Source of the DNA: DAIDKA01 sp035503515
GTDB taxonomy: Bacteria; Pseudomonadota; Gammaproteobacteria; Steroidobacterales; Steroidobacteraceae
DNA length: 35,676 nt
Assembly: GCA_035503515.1 (NCBI GenBank)
Contig: DATJTJ010000025.1
Coordinates: 1 to 35,676, forward strand
Direction: 5' to 3'
Made by a program: the position numbers and the translations under genes
Shown: positions 18,728-26,600 of the stretch, piece after piece
Layout of the letters: each line of letters begins with the position of its first letter
Position numbering within the stretch: position 1 is the stretch's first letter
Notes under the pieces: model-generated
Databases searched by the model: none
What the model was told of the DNA's origin: nothing
The model's input: only the letters and a program-made list of their open reading frames with translations

Positions 18728-19537
18728 GCCGTGCAGCTGCCGCATCAGAAATGCGCGGCACAGCTGCGCGTACTCATCCGGGTTGTCCAGATTCGGCAGA
18801 TGTCCGGCGCGCGCGACCAGGTGCCGTTCCGCCTGCGGCAGCTGTTCGTGGAGATAATCCGCCGCGGCGGCCCGCGTCTGCATGTCGGACTCGCCGTTCA
18901 GGACCAGCGCGGGCGCTGCGATCTGCTCGAGCCGCAGTGGCATCGCGGCCTTGGCCAGCGCCGTGTCATCACGCAGGTCCCGGCCGTCATAGCGCCCGAG
19001 CATGGCGTCGAGCAGTGCCCGCGCCGCAGGATCATCGGTCTGCAACTGCATGGCCGGCTGCGAGCGCCACTCGCGTCGGAACGCGGCGATGCCCTGCGCG
19101 CGCAGGACCTGCTGGAAGTGCGCGAGCGGAATATCATTGCCTGCGGCCTCGGGGCGCAGGTCCGGCGCGCCGTCGAGCACCACGGCCCGCACCGTGTCCG
19201 GCGCTGCATCCGCGAACGCGAGCACGCTGCGTGCTCCCTGGGACATGCCCAGCAGCGCAATGCGGTTCAGGCGCAGATGGCGGCACAGCATCGCGAGGTC
19301 GGACACGTCCTGTTGTGGACCGGGATCCCCGGATGAGAGGCCGTGCCCGCGTCGGTCGAGACGTACCAGGCGGAACCGGTCGCACAGCCGCTCGACCTGC
19401 GGCTCCCACATATCGAGGTCCAGCGTCCAGCCGTGCACCAGCACCAGCGCCGGTCCGCTGCCGCTGTCCCGGTAGCGCAGCCGGGCGCCGGCAACTTCCA
19501 GATACCGGTCGGGGCCGGGGGGCGCGGCTGCAGCCAC
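18713..19537 (-). CDS. Alpha/beta hydrolase (3-oxoadipate enol-lactonase / ring-cleavage hydrolase-like)
   Basis: The 274-residue protein has the HGW oxyanion motif at 35-37, nucleophile S99 in LGMSQGA, acid D218 in NGESDMQ and H246 in RAGHLPNLDNP. This is the arrangement seen in enol-lactone hydrolases and meta-cleavage product hydrolases of aromatic catabolism. The start is GTG 19537, two bases after the IclR gene stop, so it probably shares the regulator's transcript. The 3' end overlaps the methyltransferase gene. Its link to the ring-cleavage operon fits a hydrolase for a lactone or ester intermediate; specificity is unknown. Confidence 0.88.
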   Translation of the reverse strand: MAAAAPPGPDRYLEVAGARLRYRDSGSGPALVLVHGWTLDLDMWEPQVERLCDRFRLVRLDRRGHGLSSGDPGPQQDVSDLAMLCRHLRLNRIALLGMSQGARSVLAFADAAPDTVRAVVLDGAPDLRPEAAGNDIPLAHFQQVLRAQGIAAFRREWRSQPAMQLQTDDPAARALLDAMLGRYDGRDLRDDTALAKAAMPLRLEQIAAPALVLNGESDMQTRAAAADYLHEQLPQAERHLVARAGHLPNLDNPDEYAQLCRAFLMRQLHGSVWR

Positions 19538-19539
19538 GG

Positions 19540-20361
19540 CTAGATCTGCGCGCTCAGGGACAGCCAGGGCACCGTCGCCAGGTCGGCCGAGATCCGCCGG
19601 CTGATCTGCTGCAGCATGCCCAGGCGTCCGCGGATCAGCCGCGTGCGGGTGGTGCGCCCGGAATGACTCGAGGAGTTCAGGGCCGCCACCACGTGGCCGC
19701 GATGGTCGAAAACCGGAACCGCGAGCGCAATCACGCCGTAGGCGAGTTCATCCTCCACGGCCGAGTAGCCGTTGCGCCGCGCCTCCTCGATCAGTGCGCG
19801 CAGCCGCTGCGGATCGACGACGGTATGGGCCGTGAGCGGCTCGAAGCGCGCGCGGGCAAAGTAGTCCTGCAGGCGTTCCGGCCCCAGCCCCGCCAGCAGC
19901 ACCCGGCCGGTGGAGGTGGCGTGGGCCGGAAAGCGGCTGCCGACGTGCGCTTCCAGACGCAGCAGCGTGCGCACCGAAGTGCGCGCCACGTAGGCGATCT
20001 CGACACCATCCAGAACGCACAGCGCCGCGGAGTCGGCGGTCTCGCGCGCCAGCTCCTCCAGATGGGTGCGGGTGAGCTGCTCGATGTTGATCGATTCGAG
20101 GTAGGCGGCGCCGAGTTCGAGCACCTTGGGCCGCAGCAGGAAACTGCGGCCGTTGCGGGTCACGTAGCCGAGCTCCTCGAGGGTGAGCAGACAGCGGCGG
20201 GCGGTGGCGGCGGGCATGCCCGCGCTGCGCGCGATGTCACTTAGGCTCAGCGCCGCATGGTCGCGACCGAAGGCCCGGATGACGGCCAGCCCCTTGGCGA
20301 GGCCGCCCATGGCCTCGCGGCGCAGGGCAGGTGTGGGCGGGGCTGTCACTGACCTTGACAC
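19540..20361 (-). CDS. IclR-family transcriptional regulator (PcaR/PobR type)
   Basis: A 273-residue regulator: an N-terminal winged helix-turn-helix at about residues 22-85 (LSLSDIARSAGMPAATARRC recognition region) and a C-terminal effector domain at about 95-260. The HATSTGRVLLAGL, GYSAVEDELAYGVIALAVPV and ALNSSSHSGR segments are typical of the beta-ketoadipate regulators PcaR, PcaU, PobR and CatR. It starts at GTG 20361; AGGA lies directly against this codon, so GTG 20349 is an alternative. The gene diverges from the citryl-CoA-lyase-like operon and most likely controls it through the repeats in the shared region. Confidence 0.92.
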   Translation of the reverse strand: MSRSVTAPPTPALRREAMGGLAKGLAVIRAFGRDHAALSLSDIARSAGMPAATARRCLLTLEELGYVTRNGRSFLLRPKVLELGAAYLESINIEQLTRTHLEELARETADSAALCVLDGVEIAYVARTSVRTLLRLEAHVGSRFPAHATSTGRVLLAGLGPERLQDYFARARFEPLTAHTVVDPQRLRALIEEARRNGYSAVEDELAYGVIALAVPVFDHRGHVVAALNSSSHSGRTTRTRLIRGRLGMLQQISRRISADLATVPWLSLSAQI

Positions 20362-20447
20362 TCCTGTGAGCGGCCGTACAGTATCGTTTCGAATAACGAC
20401 AATTATTTCGATATCCGAAAAAGTATCATACCGAACCGAGGATCAAA
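20362..20447. promoter_or_regulatory. Divergent promoter/operator region between IclR gene and ring-cleavage operon
   Basis: This 86-base gap is clearly AT-richer than its surroundings and packed with symmetry. TATCG at 20382-20386 is inverted as CGATA at 20409-20413; TTTCG at 20406-20410 is inverted as CGAAA at 20416-20420. CGAATAA and TTATTTCG flank CGACAA, and GTAT-C-ATAC sits at 20423-20431. IclR regulators bind roughly 15-bp palindromes in such divergent gaps, so these are candidate operator sites overlapping the two promoters. AGGA at 20439-20442 serves as the ribosome-binding site for GTG 20448. Confidence 0.6.
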
Positions 20448-21257
20448 GTGAAAATCGGCCGCCAGGACCACCGCAGTTCATCGATCTCCACCTCCAATGC
20501 CGAGACCATCGTGGTCCGCGGCCGGGACCTTGCCGCAGAGCTGGTGGGCTCGATCGGCTTCACCGAGCACTTCTGGCTGCTGCTCACCGGCACGCGCCCC
20601 TCGGCCGCCCAGCTGCGGGTGCTGGATGCGACCCTGGTGGCCATCGCCGAGCACGGGCTGGTCCCCAGCGTCCAGGCCGCCCGCATGACCCTGGCGGCCG
20701 CCCCGGAGGCCCTCCAGGGGGCCGTGGCGGCAGGCATTCTCGGCTGCGGGTCCGTGGTACTGGGCTCCTCGGAGGCAGCGGGGCGTCTGTATGCCGAGAT
20801 CCATGGGCGGGCGGCGGAGTCCTCCCCGCGCGAGGCGGCCCTCACCGTGATCCGCGAATACCGGGCGGCCAAGCGCGCCATTCCCGGCTACGGCCATCCG
20901 CTGCACAAGGGCCGCGATCCGCGTGCCCTGCGGCTGTTCGCGGTGGCCCAGGAAACCCGGACCGCGGGGCCGCATGCCGAAATCGCCGGCATCGTCGAGC
21001 AGCTGCTGCCGGAGGTGGTGGGGCGTCCGCTCGCCCTGAATGTCTCGGGGGCGATTCCGGCCGTGCTGCTCGATGCGGGCTACCCGCTGCAGGCCCTCAA
21101 GGGCGTGCCCCTGCTGGCGCGCACCGCCGGTCTGGTCGCACATCTGCTCGAGGAGCAGACCCGCCCGATCGGCTTCGTGATGTCGCACGCCGCGGGGCAG
21201 GCCATCGGCTACGACGGGGATGTGCCCGCCGGGTTCGTTGCGGACAAGGATGGTTGA
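20448..21257 (+). CDS. Citrate-synthase / citryl-CoA-lyase-like protein
   Basis: The 269-residue protein has the citrate-synthase fold of the short citryl-CoA-lyase type, like the C-terminal domain of ATP-citrate lyase. The signature is IPGYGHPLHKGRDPR, with H150 matching the catalytic GxGH histidine, and H69 in AEHG matching the other. However, where citrate synthase and ATP-citrate lyase have a catalytic Asp (NVDG), this protein reads NVSG, with S200. It therefore may cleave or form a C-C bond in a CoA thioester other than citryl-CoA. GTG 20448 follows AGGA. It heads the five-gene operon, and a CoA-transferase follows directly, which could make the CoA ester it acts on. Family confidence is high, reaction unknown. 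Confidence 0.82.
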   Translation: MKIGRQDHRSSSISTSNAETIVVRGRDLAAELVGSIGFTEHFWLLLTGTRPSAAQLRVLDATLVAIAEHGLVPSVQAARMTLAAAPEALQGAVAAGILGCGSVVLGSSEAAGRLYAEIHGRAAESSPREAALTVIREYRAAKRAIPGYGHPLHKGRDPRALRLFAVAQETRTAGPHAEIAGIVEQLLPEVVGRPLALNVSGAIPAVLLDAGYPLQALKGVPLLARTAGLVAHLLEEQTRPIGFVMSHAAGQAIGYDGDVPAGFVADKDG

Positions 21258-21261
21258 AGGC

Positions 21262-22419
21262 ATGGAACCAGCGTTGACCGGGATCCGGATCGTCGAGCAG
21301 GGGACCTTCATCACCGGGCCGTGCGCCGGCATGCTGCTGGCGGACCTGGGTGCGGATGTCATCAAGGTGGAAAGTCCCGACGGCGATCCCTATCGCTCGT
21401 ATCAGGGCGGCCAGTACTCACCGCATTTCCAGGCCTACAACCGCAACAAGCGCAGCCTCGCGCTGAACATGAAGCAGCCGGACGACCGCGCCCTGTTCGA
21501 GACCCTCATCCGCGATGCGGATGTGTACATCCAGAACTTCCGTCCCGGCGCCGCCGATCGCATCGGCGCCGGTGCCGAACGGCTGCTGAAGATCAATCCG
21601 CGCCTGGTCTACTGTTCCATCAGCGGCTTCGGTGCATCCGGGCCGTACATGGAACGGCCGAGCTACGACTCGGTGGCACAGGCGCTGAGCGGTTTCCTGA
21701 GCGTCGTGGTCGACTATCGCCGGCCGCAGTTCCTCGGACCGGCACTGGCCGATGCCATCACCGGCATGTACGCGGCGCAGGGGATCCTGGCGGCGCTGGT
21801 GCGCCGGGGCAGCACCCATCGCGGGGGCCACGTCGAGATTTCGATGCTCGAGGCCATGGCCCATTTCGCCGTCGAACCGTTCGCCGCCTTCTTCGCGCTC
21901 GGCGAGACACCGACTTCGGCCGACCGGCCGCGGCTCGCCCAGGCCTACATCCTGCGCACCGCCGACAACCGGCTCATCGCCATCCACCTGTCCTCGCTCG
22001 AGAAATTCTGGACCGGCCTGGTGTCGGCCCTGGAGGCCCCGGAGCTGGGCGCCGATCCACGATTCAATCCCCGCGAACGGCGCATCGCCGAGTACGACAC
22101 GCTGCGGGTGGAGCTGGATGAGCGCTTTGCGCGACAGCCGCTGGCGTATTGGGTGCAGCGGCTGCGGGCGGCCGATGTGCCCCACGCGCCGGTGAACCGC
22201 ATCGACGAGGTGGTGAACGATCCTCAGGTGCAGCACCTGGGCGTTGTGGTGCCCATTGAGTCGCCGCATACTGCCACCCAGGCGGTGCGGCCGGCGGTCA
22301 GGTTCGACGGTCACAGGGCGCAGTCGGTGCATCCGGCGCCGCTTCTGGACGAGCATGGCAAGACTATTCGCGCGGCCCTGCAGAGCGATCCGGCGTGGCC
22401 GGTCCGCGCAACCGTTTGA
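21262..22419 (+). CDS. CaiB/BaiF (class III) CoA-transferase
   Basis: A 385-residue class III CoA-transferase (formyl-CoA transferase family). The N terminus LTGIRIVEQGTFITGPCAG and the GADVIKVE motif are typical, and D164 in GPALADAITGMYAA matches the catalytic aspartate that forms the acyl anhydride. The start is ATG 21262, four bases after the lyase-like gene stop; ATG 21250, which overlaps that stop, is an alternative adding four residues. It probably moves CoA from a donor such as succinyl-CoA to an organic acid produced by ring cleavage, feeding the neighbouring lyase-like enzyme. Acceptor and donor are inferred, not shown. Confidence 0.92.
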   Translation: MEPALTGIRIVEQGTFITGPCAGMLLADLGADVIKVESPDGDPYRSYQGGQYSPHFQAYNRNKRSLALNMKQPDDRALFETLIRDADVYIQNFRPGAADRIGAGAERLLKINPRLVYCSISGFGASGPYMERPSYDSVAQALSGFLSVVVDYRRPQFLGPALADAITGMYAAQGILAALVRRGSTHRGGHVEISMLEAMAHFAVEPFAAFFALGETPTSADRPRLAQAYILRTADNRLIAIHLSSLEKFWTGLVSALEAPELGADPRFNPRERRIAEYDTLRVELDERFARQPLAYWVQRLRAADVPHAPVNRIDEVVNDPQVQHLGVVVPIESPHTATQAVRPAVRFDGHRAQSVHPAPLLDEHGKTIRAALQSDPAWPVRATV

Positions 22420-22434
22420 AGCCGGAGGTACATC

Positions 22435-22962
22435 ATGAAAAAGCTTCCCGCACGACTGCATCACACGGCCTACGTCACCAAGGACCAGGAGAAGACGCGG
22501 CAGTTCTACGAGGACGTCATCGGCCTGCCGCTGACGGCCACCTGGTGCGAATCCGACGTCCTGTTCGGCAAGGAGCGCACCTATGTGCACACCTTCTACG
22601 GCATCGGCGACGGTGGGGCGCTCGCGTTCTTCCAGTTCGCGGACCCCGCGGATCAGGCCGAGTTCGGGCCGCAGATGCCGCAGTCGCCGTTCCATCACAT
22701 CGCTCTGCAGGTCGACGCCCAGACGCAGGCCGGAATCGAGGAACGCATCGGGAAGGCGGGCATCAAGCCACCGCAGACCTATGTGCTCGAGCACGGCTAC
22801 TGCCGCTCGGTCTACGTGACCGATCCGAACGGCCTGATCCTGGAGTTCACGCTGGATTCGCCGCGCGTGGATGAGATCAACAGCGCCCGTCGCGACGACG
22901 CGCATCGGGAACTGAAGCGCTGGCTTGCCGGCGATCACCATTCCAACAATACCTACCGCTGA
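22435..22962 (+). CDS. VOC-family (glyoxalase/extradiol dioxygenase fold) protein
   Basis: The 175-residue vicinal-oxygen-chelate protein contains one pair of beta-alpha-beta-beta-beta modules. Likely metal ligands are H10 (RLHHTAYV), H88 (FHHIALQV) and E137 (LILEFTL), the His-His-Glu set used in this superfamily. The strong GGAGG at 22424-22428 is 6 bases before ATG 22435. It lies 15 bases after the CoA-transferase and overlaps the next gene as TGATG. VOC proteins include isomerases, epimerases, lyases and dioxygenases, so the reaction cannot be named from sequence. Context suggests an isomerase, epimerase or dioxygenase step in the same pathway. Confidence 0.88.
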   Translation: MKKLPARLHHTAYVTKDQEKTRQFYEDVIGLPLTATWCESDVLFGKERTYVHTFYGIGDGGALAFFQFADPADQAEFGPQMPQSPFHHIALQVDAQTQAGIEERIGKAGIKPPQTYVLEHGYCRSVYVTDPNGLILEFTLDSPRVDEINSARRDDAHRELKRWLAGDHHSNNTYR

Positions 22963-24098
22963 TGACCGACCGCATTACCACGACTCACGTCGGCAGTCTG
23001 CCGCGCAGCCCGGCGGTCGCCGAAATCCTGTTCGCGCGCGAAACGGACGAGCAGCGCGACACGGCCCGCGACGATGCGGTGATCAGTGCCGCGGTGGCCG
23101 AGGTGGTCGAGCGCCAGAGGAGCATCGGCATCGATTTCGTCAGCGATGGCGAAATGAGCAAGATCAGCTACGCGACCTACATCGCGCGCCGCTTCTCCGG
23201 CTTCGACGGTGACACCCCGCGCGAGCCGGGACAGGACCTGGTGGAATTTCCCGGTCTGCTGCGCAAGCTGGCCGAGCGCGGTTCCACCGCCAAGTACCGT
23301 CGCCCGCGCTGCGTCGGCCCGGTGGGCGTCAAGGATCTCGGACCGCTCAAGACCGACATCGCGAACCTCAAGGCTGCCGTCGCCGCCTCCAGGCCGCATG
23401 CGGCGTTCATGAACTCGGCATCACCGGGCGTCATCGCGCTGTTCCAGCCGAACGACTTCTATCCCACCCAGGATGCCTACCTCGAAGCGCTGGCGGACGC
23501 CCTGGCCGTGGAATACGAGGCCATCGTCAATGCCGGCATCATCCTGCAGATCGATGCCCCGGATCTTGCGATGGGGCGGCACACGATGTACCGGGACCGC
23601 ACGCTCGAGGAGTTCGACCACCTGGCCGCGCGCCACATCGAGGTGCTGAACCACGCGTTGCGCAACGTGCCCGGGGAGCGGGTGCGCATGCACGTGTGCT
23701 GGGGCAACTACGAGGGGCCGCATCATCATGACGTGCCGCTGGAGCGGCTGTTGCCGATCGTGCTGAAGGCGAAGGCGCAGGGGCTGCTGTTCGAGGCCGC
23801 CAATCCCCGTCATGCTCATGAGTGGACGGTATTCAGGAAGATCCGGATACCCGATGACAAGATCATGATCCCGGGGCTGCTGTCGACCACCACCAACTAC
23901 ATCGAGCATCCGGAACTGGTCGCCGAGCGCATCGAGCGCTTCGCACAGGTGGTGGGGCGCGAACGGGTGGTGGCGGGGACCGATTGCGGGTTCGGAACCT
24001 TCGGCGGGTTCGGGCCGGTGGAGCCGGAGATCGCATATCTGAAACTGAGGTCGCTGGTCGAGGGCGCGCAGATCGCCTCCGGCCGCCTCTGGCGTTGA
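22962..24098 (+). CDS. Cobalamin-independent methionine-synthase-core-like methyltransferase
   Basis: A 378-residue protein covering only the C-terminal catalytic barrel of MetE; the long N-terminal MetE half is missing. The zinc ligands are in place: H244 and C246 (HVCWGN), E278 (FEAANPRHAHEW) and C342 (GTDCGFGTF). The N-terminal TTHVGSLPR corresponds to the TTTIGSFPQT motif of MetE. The same barrel also occurs in epoxyalkane:coenzyme M transferases and in other methyl or alkyl transferases. Inside a ring-cleavage operon it may demethylate a methoxylated or S-alkyl substrate rather than make methionine. It starts at ATG 22962, overlapping the VOC stop. Confidence 0.85.
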   Translation: MTDRITTTHVGSLPRSPAVAEILFARETDEQRDTARDDAVISAAVAEVVERQRSIGIDFVSDGEMSKISYATYIARRFSGFDGDTPREPGQDLVEFPGLLRKLAERGSTAKYRRPRCVGPVGVKDLGPLKTDIANLKAAVAASRPHAAFMNSASPGVIALFQPNDFYPTQDAYLEALADALAVEYEAIVNAGIILQIDAPDLAMGRHTMYRDRTLEEFDHLAARHIEVLNHALRNVPGERVRMHVCWGNYEGPHHHDVPLERLLPIVLKAKAQGLLFEAANPRHAHEWTVFRKIRIPDDKIMIPGLLSTTTNYIEHPELVAERIERFAQVVGRERVVAGTDCGFGTFGGFGPVEPEIAYLKLRSLVEGAQIASGRLWR

Positions 24099-24126
24099 GG
24101 TCAAGTGCAGGCAGTAAGGGGGCGGG

Positions 24127-24996
24127 ATGCGAGAATTCAATGAGAAGAGCATTACCCAGGCGGTGATCGACCGGCTTTCCGAATGCGATGATCCGCGCTT
24201 CAAGCGGGTGATGACATCGCTCGTCACCCATCTGCATGACTTCGTGCGCGACGTGCAGCTGACGGAAGCCGAGTGGCTGACCGCCATCGAGTTCCTGACC
24301 GATGTCGGCCAGACCTGCACGCCCAAGCGTCAGGAGTTCATCCTGCTGTCCGACACCCTGGGCGTCTCGGTGCTGGTGATCACGCTCAATCACCCCGCGG
24401 ACGGCGGCAGCGCCGAATCCACGGTTCTGGGGCCCTTCTACTGGGAAGGCGCGCCCGAGCTGCCGCGCGGCAGCAATCTCGCCGAGGGGGTCAAGGGCGA
24501 ACCGACGTTCTATTCAGGACGCGTGCTCAGCGCCGATGGCAGGCCGCTCGCGAACGCGCTGCTGGATATCTGGTCCGGCGACGGCGACGGCGACTATGAC
24601 ATGCAGATTCCCGGGGAAACGGGCATGAAGGCGCGCGGCAAGATCCGCACCGATGCCGAAGGCCGCTATTGGTTCCGCTCGATCCGTCCGACGTTCTACC
24701 CGGTGCCGACGGATGGCCCCGTGGGACGCATGCTGCGCAAGATGGGCCGCCATCCCAACCGGCCCGGACACATCCACATGATCGTCTCCGCCGAAGGCCA
24801 CCGGCCGGTGACCACCCATCTGTTCGTGGCGAACAGCCAGTACCTCGATTCGGATGCGGTGTTCGGCATGAAGGAATCGCTCGTGGCGCAGTTCGACAGG
24901 CATCCGCCGGGTCCCGCCCCGGGCGGCGTGCGCATGGATGTGCCGTACTACACGGTCAATTACGATTTCCGGCTGCGGCCGGCCGCGCGGGCGTAA
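24127..24996 (+). CDS. Intradiol ring-cleavage dioxygenase, hydroxyquinol 1,2-dioxygenase-like
   Basis: The 289-residue protein has an N-terminal helical dimerisation domain (about residues 1-100), then the intradiol catalytic domain. The four iron(III) ligands are Y157 (DGDYDMQ), Y191 (IRPTFYPVP), H215 and H217 (RPGHIHMIV). Their spacing matches hydroxyquinol dioxygenase closely, and TVLGPFYWEGAPEL favours that subfamily over catechol 1,2-dioxygenases, which have a different motif. It opens hydroxylated benzenes between the two hydroxyls and would be expected to yield maleylacetate from hydroxyquinol. The start is ATG 24127, after a G-rich site. It ends the five-gene operon, 28 bases after the MetE-like gene. 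Confidence 0.93.
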   Translation: MREFNEKSITQAVIDRLSECDDPRFKRVMTSLVTHLHDFVRDVQLTEAEWLTAIEFLTDVGQTCTPKRQEFILLSDTLGVSVLVITLNHPADGGSAESTVLGPFYWEGAPELPRGSNLAEGVKGEPTFYSGRVLSADGRPLANALLDIWSGDGDGDYDMQIPGETGMKARGKIRTDAEGRYWFRSIRPTFYPVPTDGPVGRMLRKMGRHPNRPGHIHMIVSAEGHRPVTTHLFVANSQYLDSDAVFGMKESLVAQFDRHPPGPAPGGVRMDVPYYTVNYDFRLRPAARA

Positions 24997-25016
24997 GTAC
25001 CCGACGGCAGCACTGC

Positions 25017-26546
25017 TCAGCGGCCGACGCTCGTGGCGTGATGGGCCGACAGCCGCTTCATCAGCGGCAGCATGGCGATTGCAACCAGGGTGCAGAATAC
25101 CCCCGCGAATCCCAATTCGTTGAACAGATGCGTGTAGATCGCCAGGGACTGCACGGGCTCGGTGAGATTCTCGGGGATGTGGGCGAAATTGGCGACGACG
25201 CTGCCCAGGTACTGCGAGAGCCCGGTCGCCACGAAATAGGCCCCCATCATGAAGCCACCCATGCGCTGCGGGGCGTAGCGGGCGATCATTGCCAGCCCGA
25301 GCCCGCTCACCAGCAGTTCACCGAGCGAGTACAGGCCGTAACCCCAGACCATGACCCAGGAGGAGACCTGGCCGTTGACGGCCCAGTGCCCCCCTAAGCC
25401 GTAGATGAAGAATCCGATCGCCACCGCGCCGAAACCGTAGGCGAACTTCGCCGCGATCGAGGGATCCTTGTGCAGCTGCCCGAGCGTGTTGTAGATGAAG
25501 ACCAGCACCGGACTGAGGATGACGATCCAGATCGAGTTGAGGTTCTGGAACTGCTCGGGAATCCAGGTGAAGAGGTGCCAGCCGAGGACGCGGAAGTCCA
25601 GGTTCACGTTGTGCTGCGCGAACAGGTTCAGCGACGTGGACATCTGCTGGTAGAAGATGAAGAAGAACACCGTCTGGATGACGAGGATGAAGGCCGCGAT
25701 GATGCCGGTGCGCTCGTCGGGTTTGCCGGTCGCGATCAGCCTGATGAAGATGGCGAGGATCACCGCCCCCGCGGCGTAGACACAGATCCTGGCCACCGCC
25801 TCGCTGCCCAGGATCACGACCGACACCAGCACCATCGCGATCGCGCCCCCGAGCACCAGCGCCAGCCGGCCCGGTTTCACGGCCTGCCCGTCGGGTGGTG
25901 AGCCGATATGGGCAAGCGTGCCCAGTCGCAGCTGGTAGTTGATCAGACCCACGACCAGTCCGATCGAGCACACGCCGAAGGCCGTGTGCCAGCCGGCCGA
26001 GTCGCCATAGCGGGCACCGACCACGTCACGCAGCCAGGGGGTCAGGGTCATGGACACCATCGAGCCGATGTTCACCGCCATGTAGTAGATGGTGAAGGCA
26101 CTGTCGATCCGCGAGTCATCGCCCTCGTAGATCTTGCGCACCAGGTTGCCCGAATTGGCCTTGAACAGGCCGTTGCCCACGATGATCACGCCGAGTGCGA
26201 AATACAGGGACAGGGCGCTGTTTGCCGGCAGCCACAGAAGGGCGTAGCCAAAGGCGAGGGTGACGGCGCCGATGCGCATCGTGCGGCGAGTGCCCAGCAC
26301 CCGATCGCCGATCCAGCCGCCGACGGCGGGGGTCGCGTAGATCAGCGCCGCGGCGGCGCCGAACACCAGGTTCGCCCGCGTATCCACGAACCCGATCTTC
26401 TTGATCATGTAGGTGACCATGAGCACCTGCATGCCGTAGAACCCGAACCGCTCCCATATTTCGATCAGGAATACGGTCGTGAACGCGCGCCGCTGCAGCG
26501 CCGCAGCCGCCGGAGTCAGTTCCATGGAAGTCGCCGCAGCATTCAC
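25017..26546 (-). CDS. POT-family proton-dependent oligopeptide transporter
   Basis: The 509-residue protein has about fourteen transmembrane helices. The hallmark motif EIWERFGFYG near residue 29 is the ExxERFxxYG of the POT/PTR family (bacterial DtpA-D), and the central FIFYQQMST is a conserved peptide-site motif. It should take up di- and tripeptides with protons. The annotated start is GTG 26546; ATG 26525 (residue 8) is equally plausible, since neither has a strong ribosome-binding site. It is convergent with the ring-cleavage operon and separated from it by 20 bases, with no clear terminator seen. Confidence 0.93.
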   Translation of the reverse strand: MNAAATSMELTPAAAALQRRAFTTVFLIEIWERFGFYGMQVLMVTYMIKKIGFVDTRANLVFGAAAALIYATPAVGGWIGDRVLGTRRTMRIGAVTLAFGYALLWLPANSALSLYFALGVIIVGNGLFKANSGNLVRKIYEGDDSRIDSAFTIYYMAVNIGSMVSMTLTPWLRDVVGARYGDSAGWHTAFGVCSIGLVVGLINYQLRLGTLAHIGSPPDGQAVKPGRLALVLGGAIAMVLVSVVILGSEAVARICVYAAGAVILAIFIRLIATGKPDERTGIIAAFILVIQTVFFFIFYQQMSTSLNLFAQHNVNLDFRVLGWHLFTWIPEQFQNLNSIWIVILSPVLVFIYNTLGQLHKDPSIAAKFAYGFGAVAIGFFIYGLGGHWAVNGQVSSWVMVWGYGLYSLGELLVSGLGLAMIARYAPQRMGGFMMGAYFVATGLSQYLGSVVANFAHIPENLTEPVQSLAIYTHLFNELGFAGVFCTLVAIAMLPLMKRLSAHHATSVGR

Positions 26547-26600
26547 GATACTGCGGACTTTACAGCAAGGGCGCTGGCTTTGCCCGAAGCCTGCGGCCCT

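Noticed and set aside
18478..20244. 588-codon plus-strand frame opposite the hydrolase and IclR genes
   Set aside because: Arg/Pro-rich shadow; the minus-strand proteins have complete family motifs.
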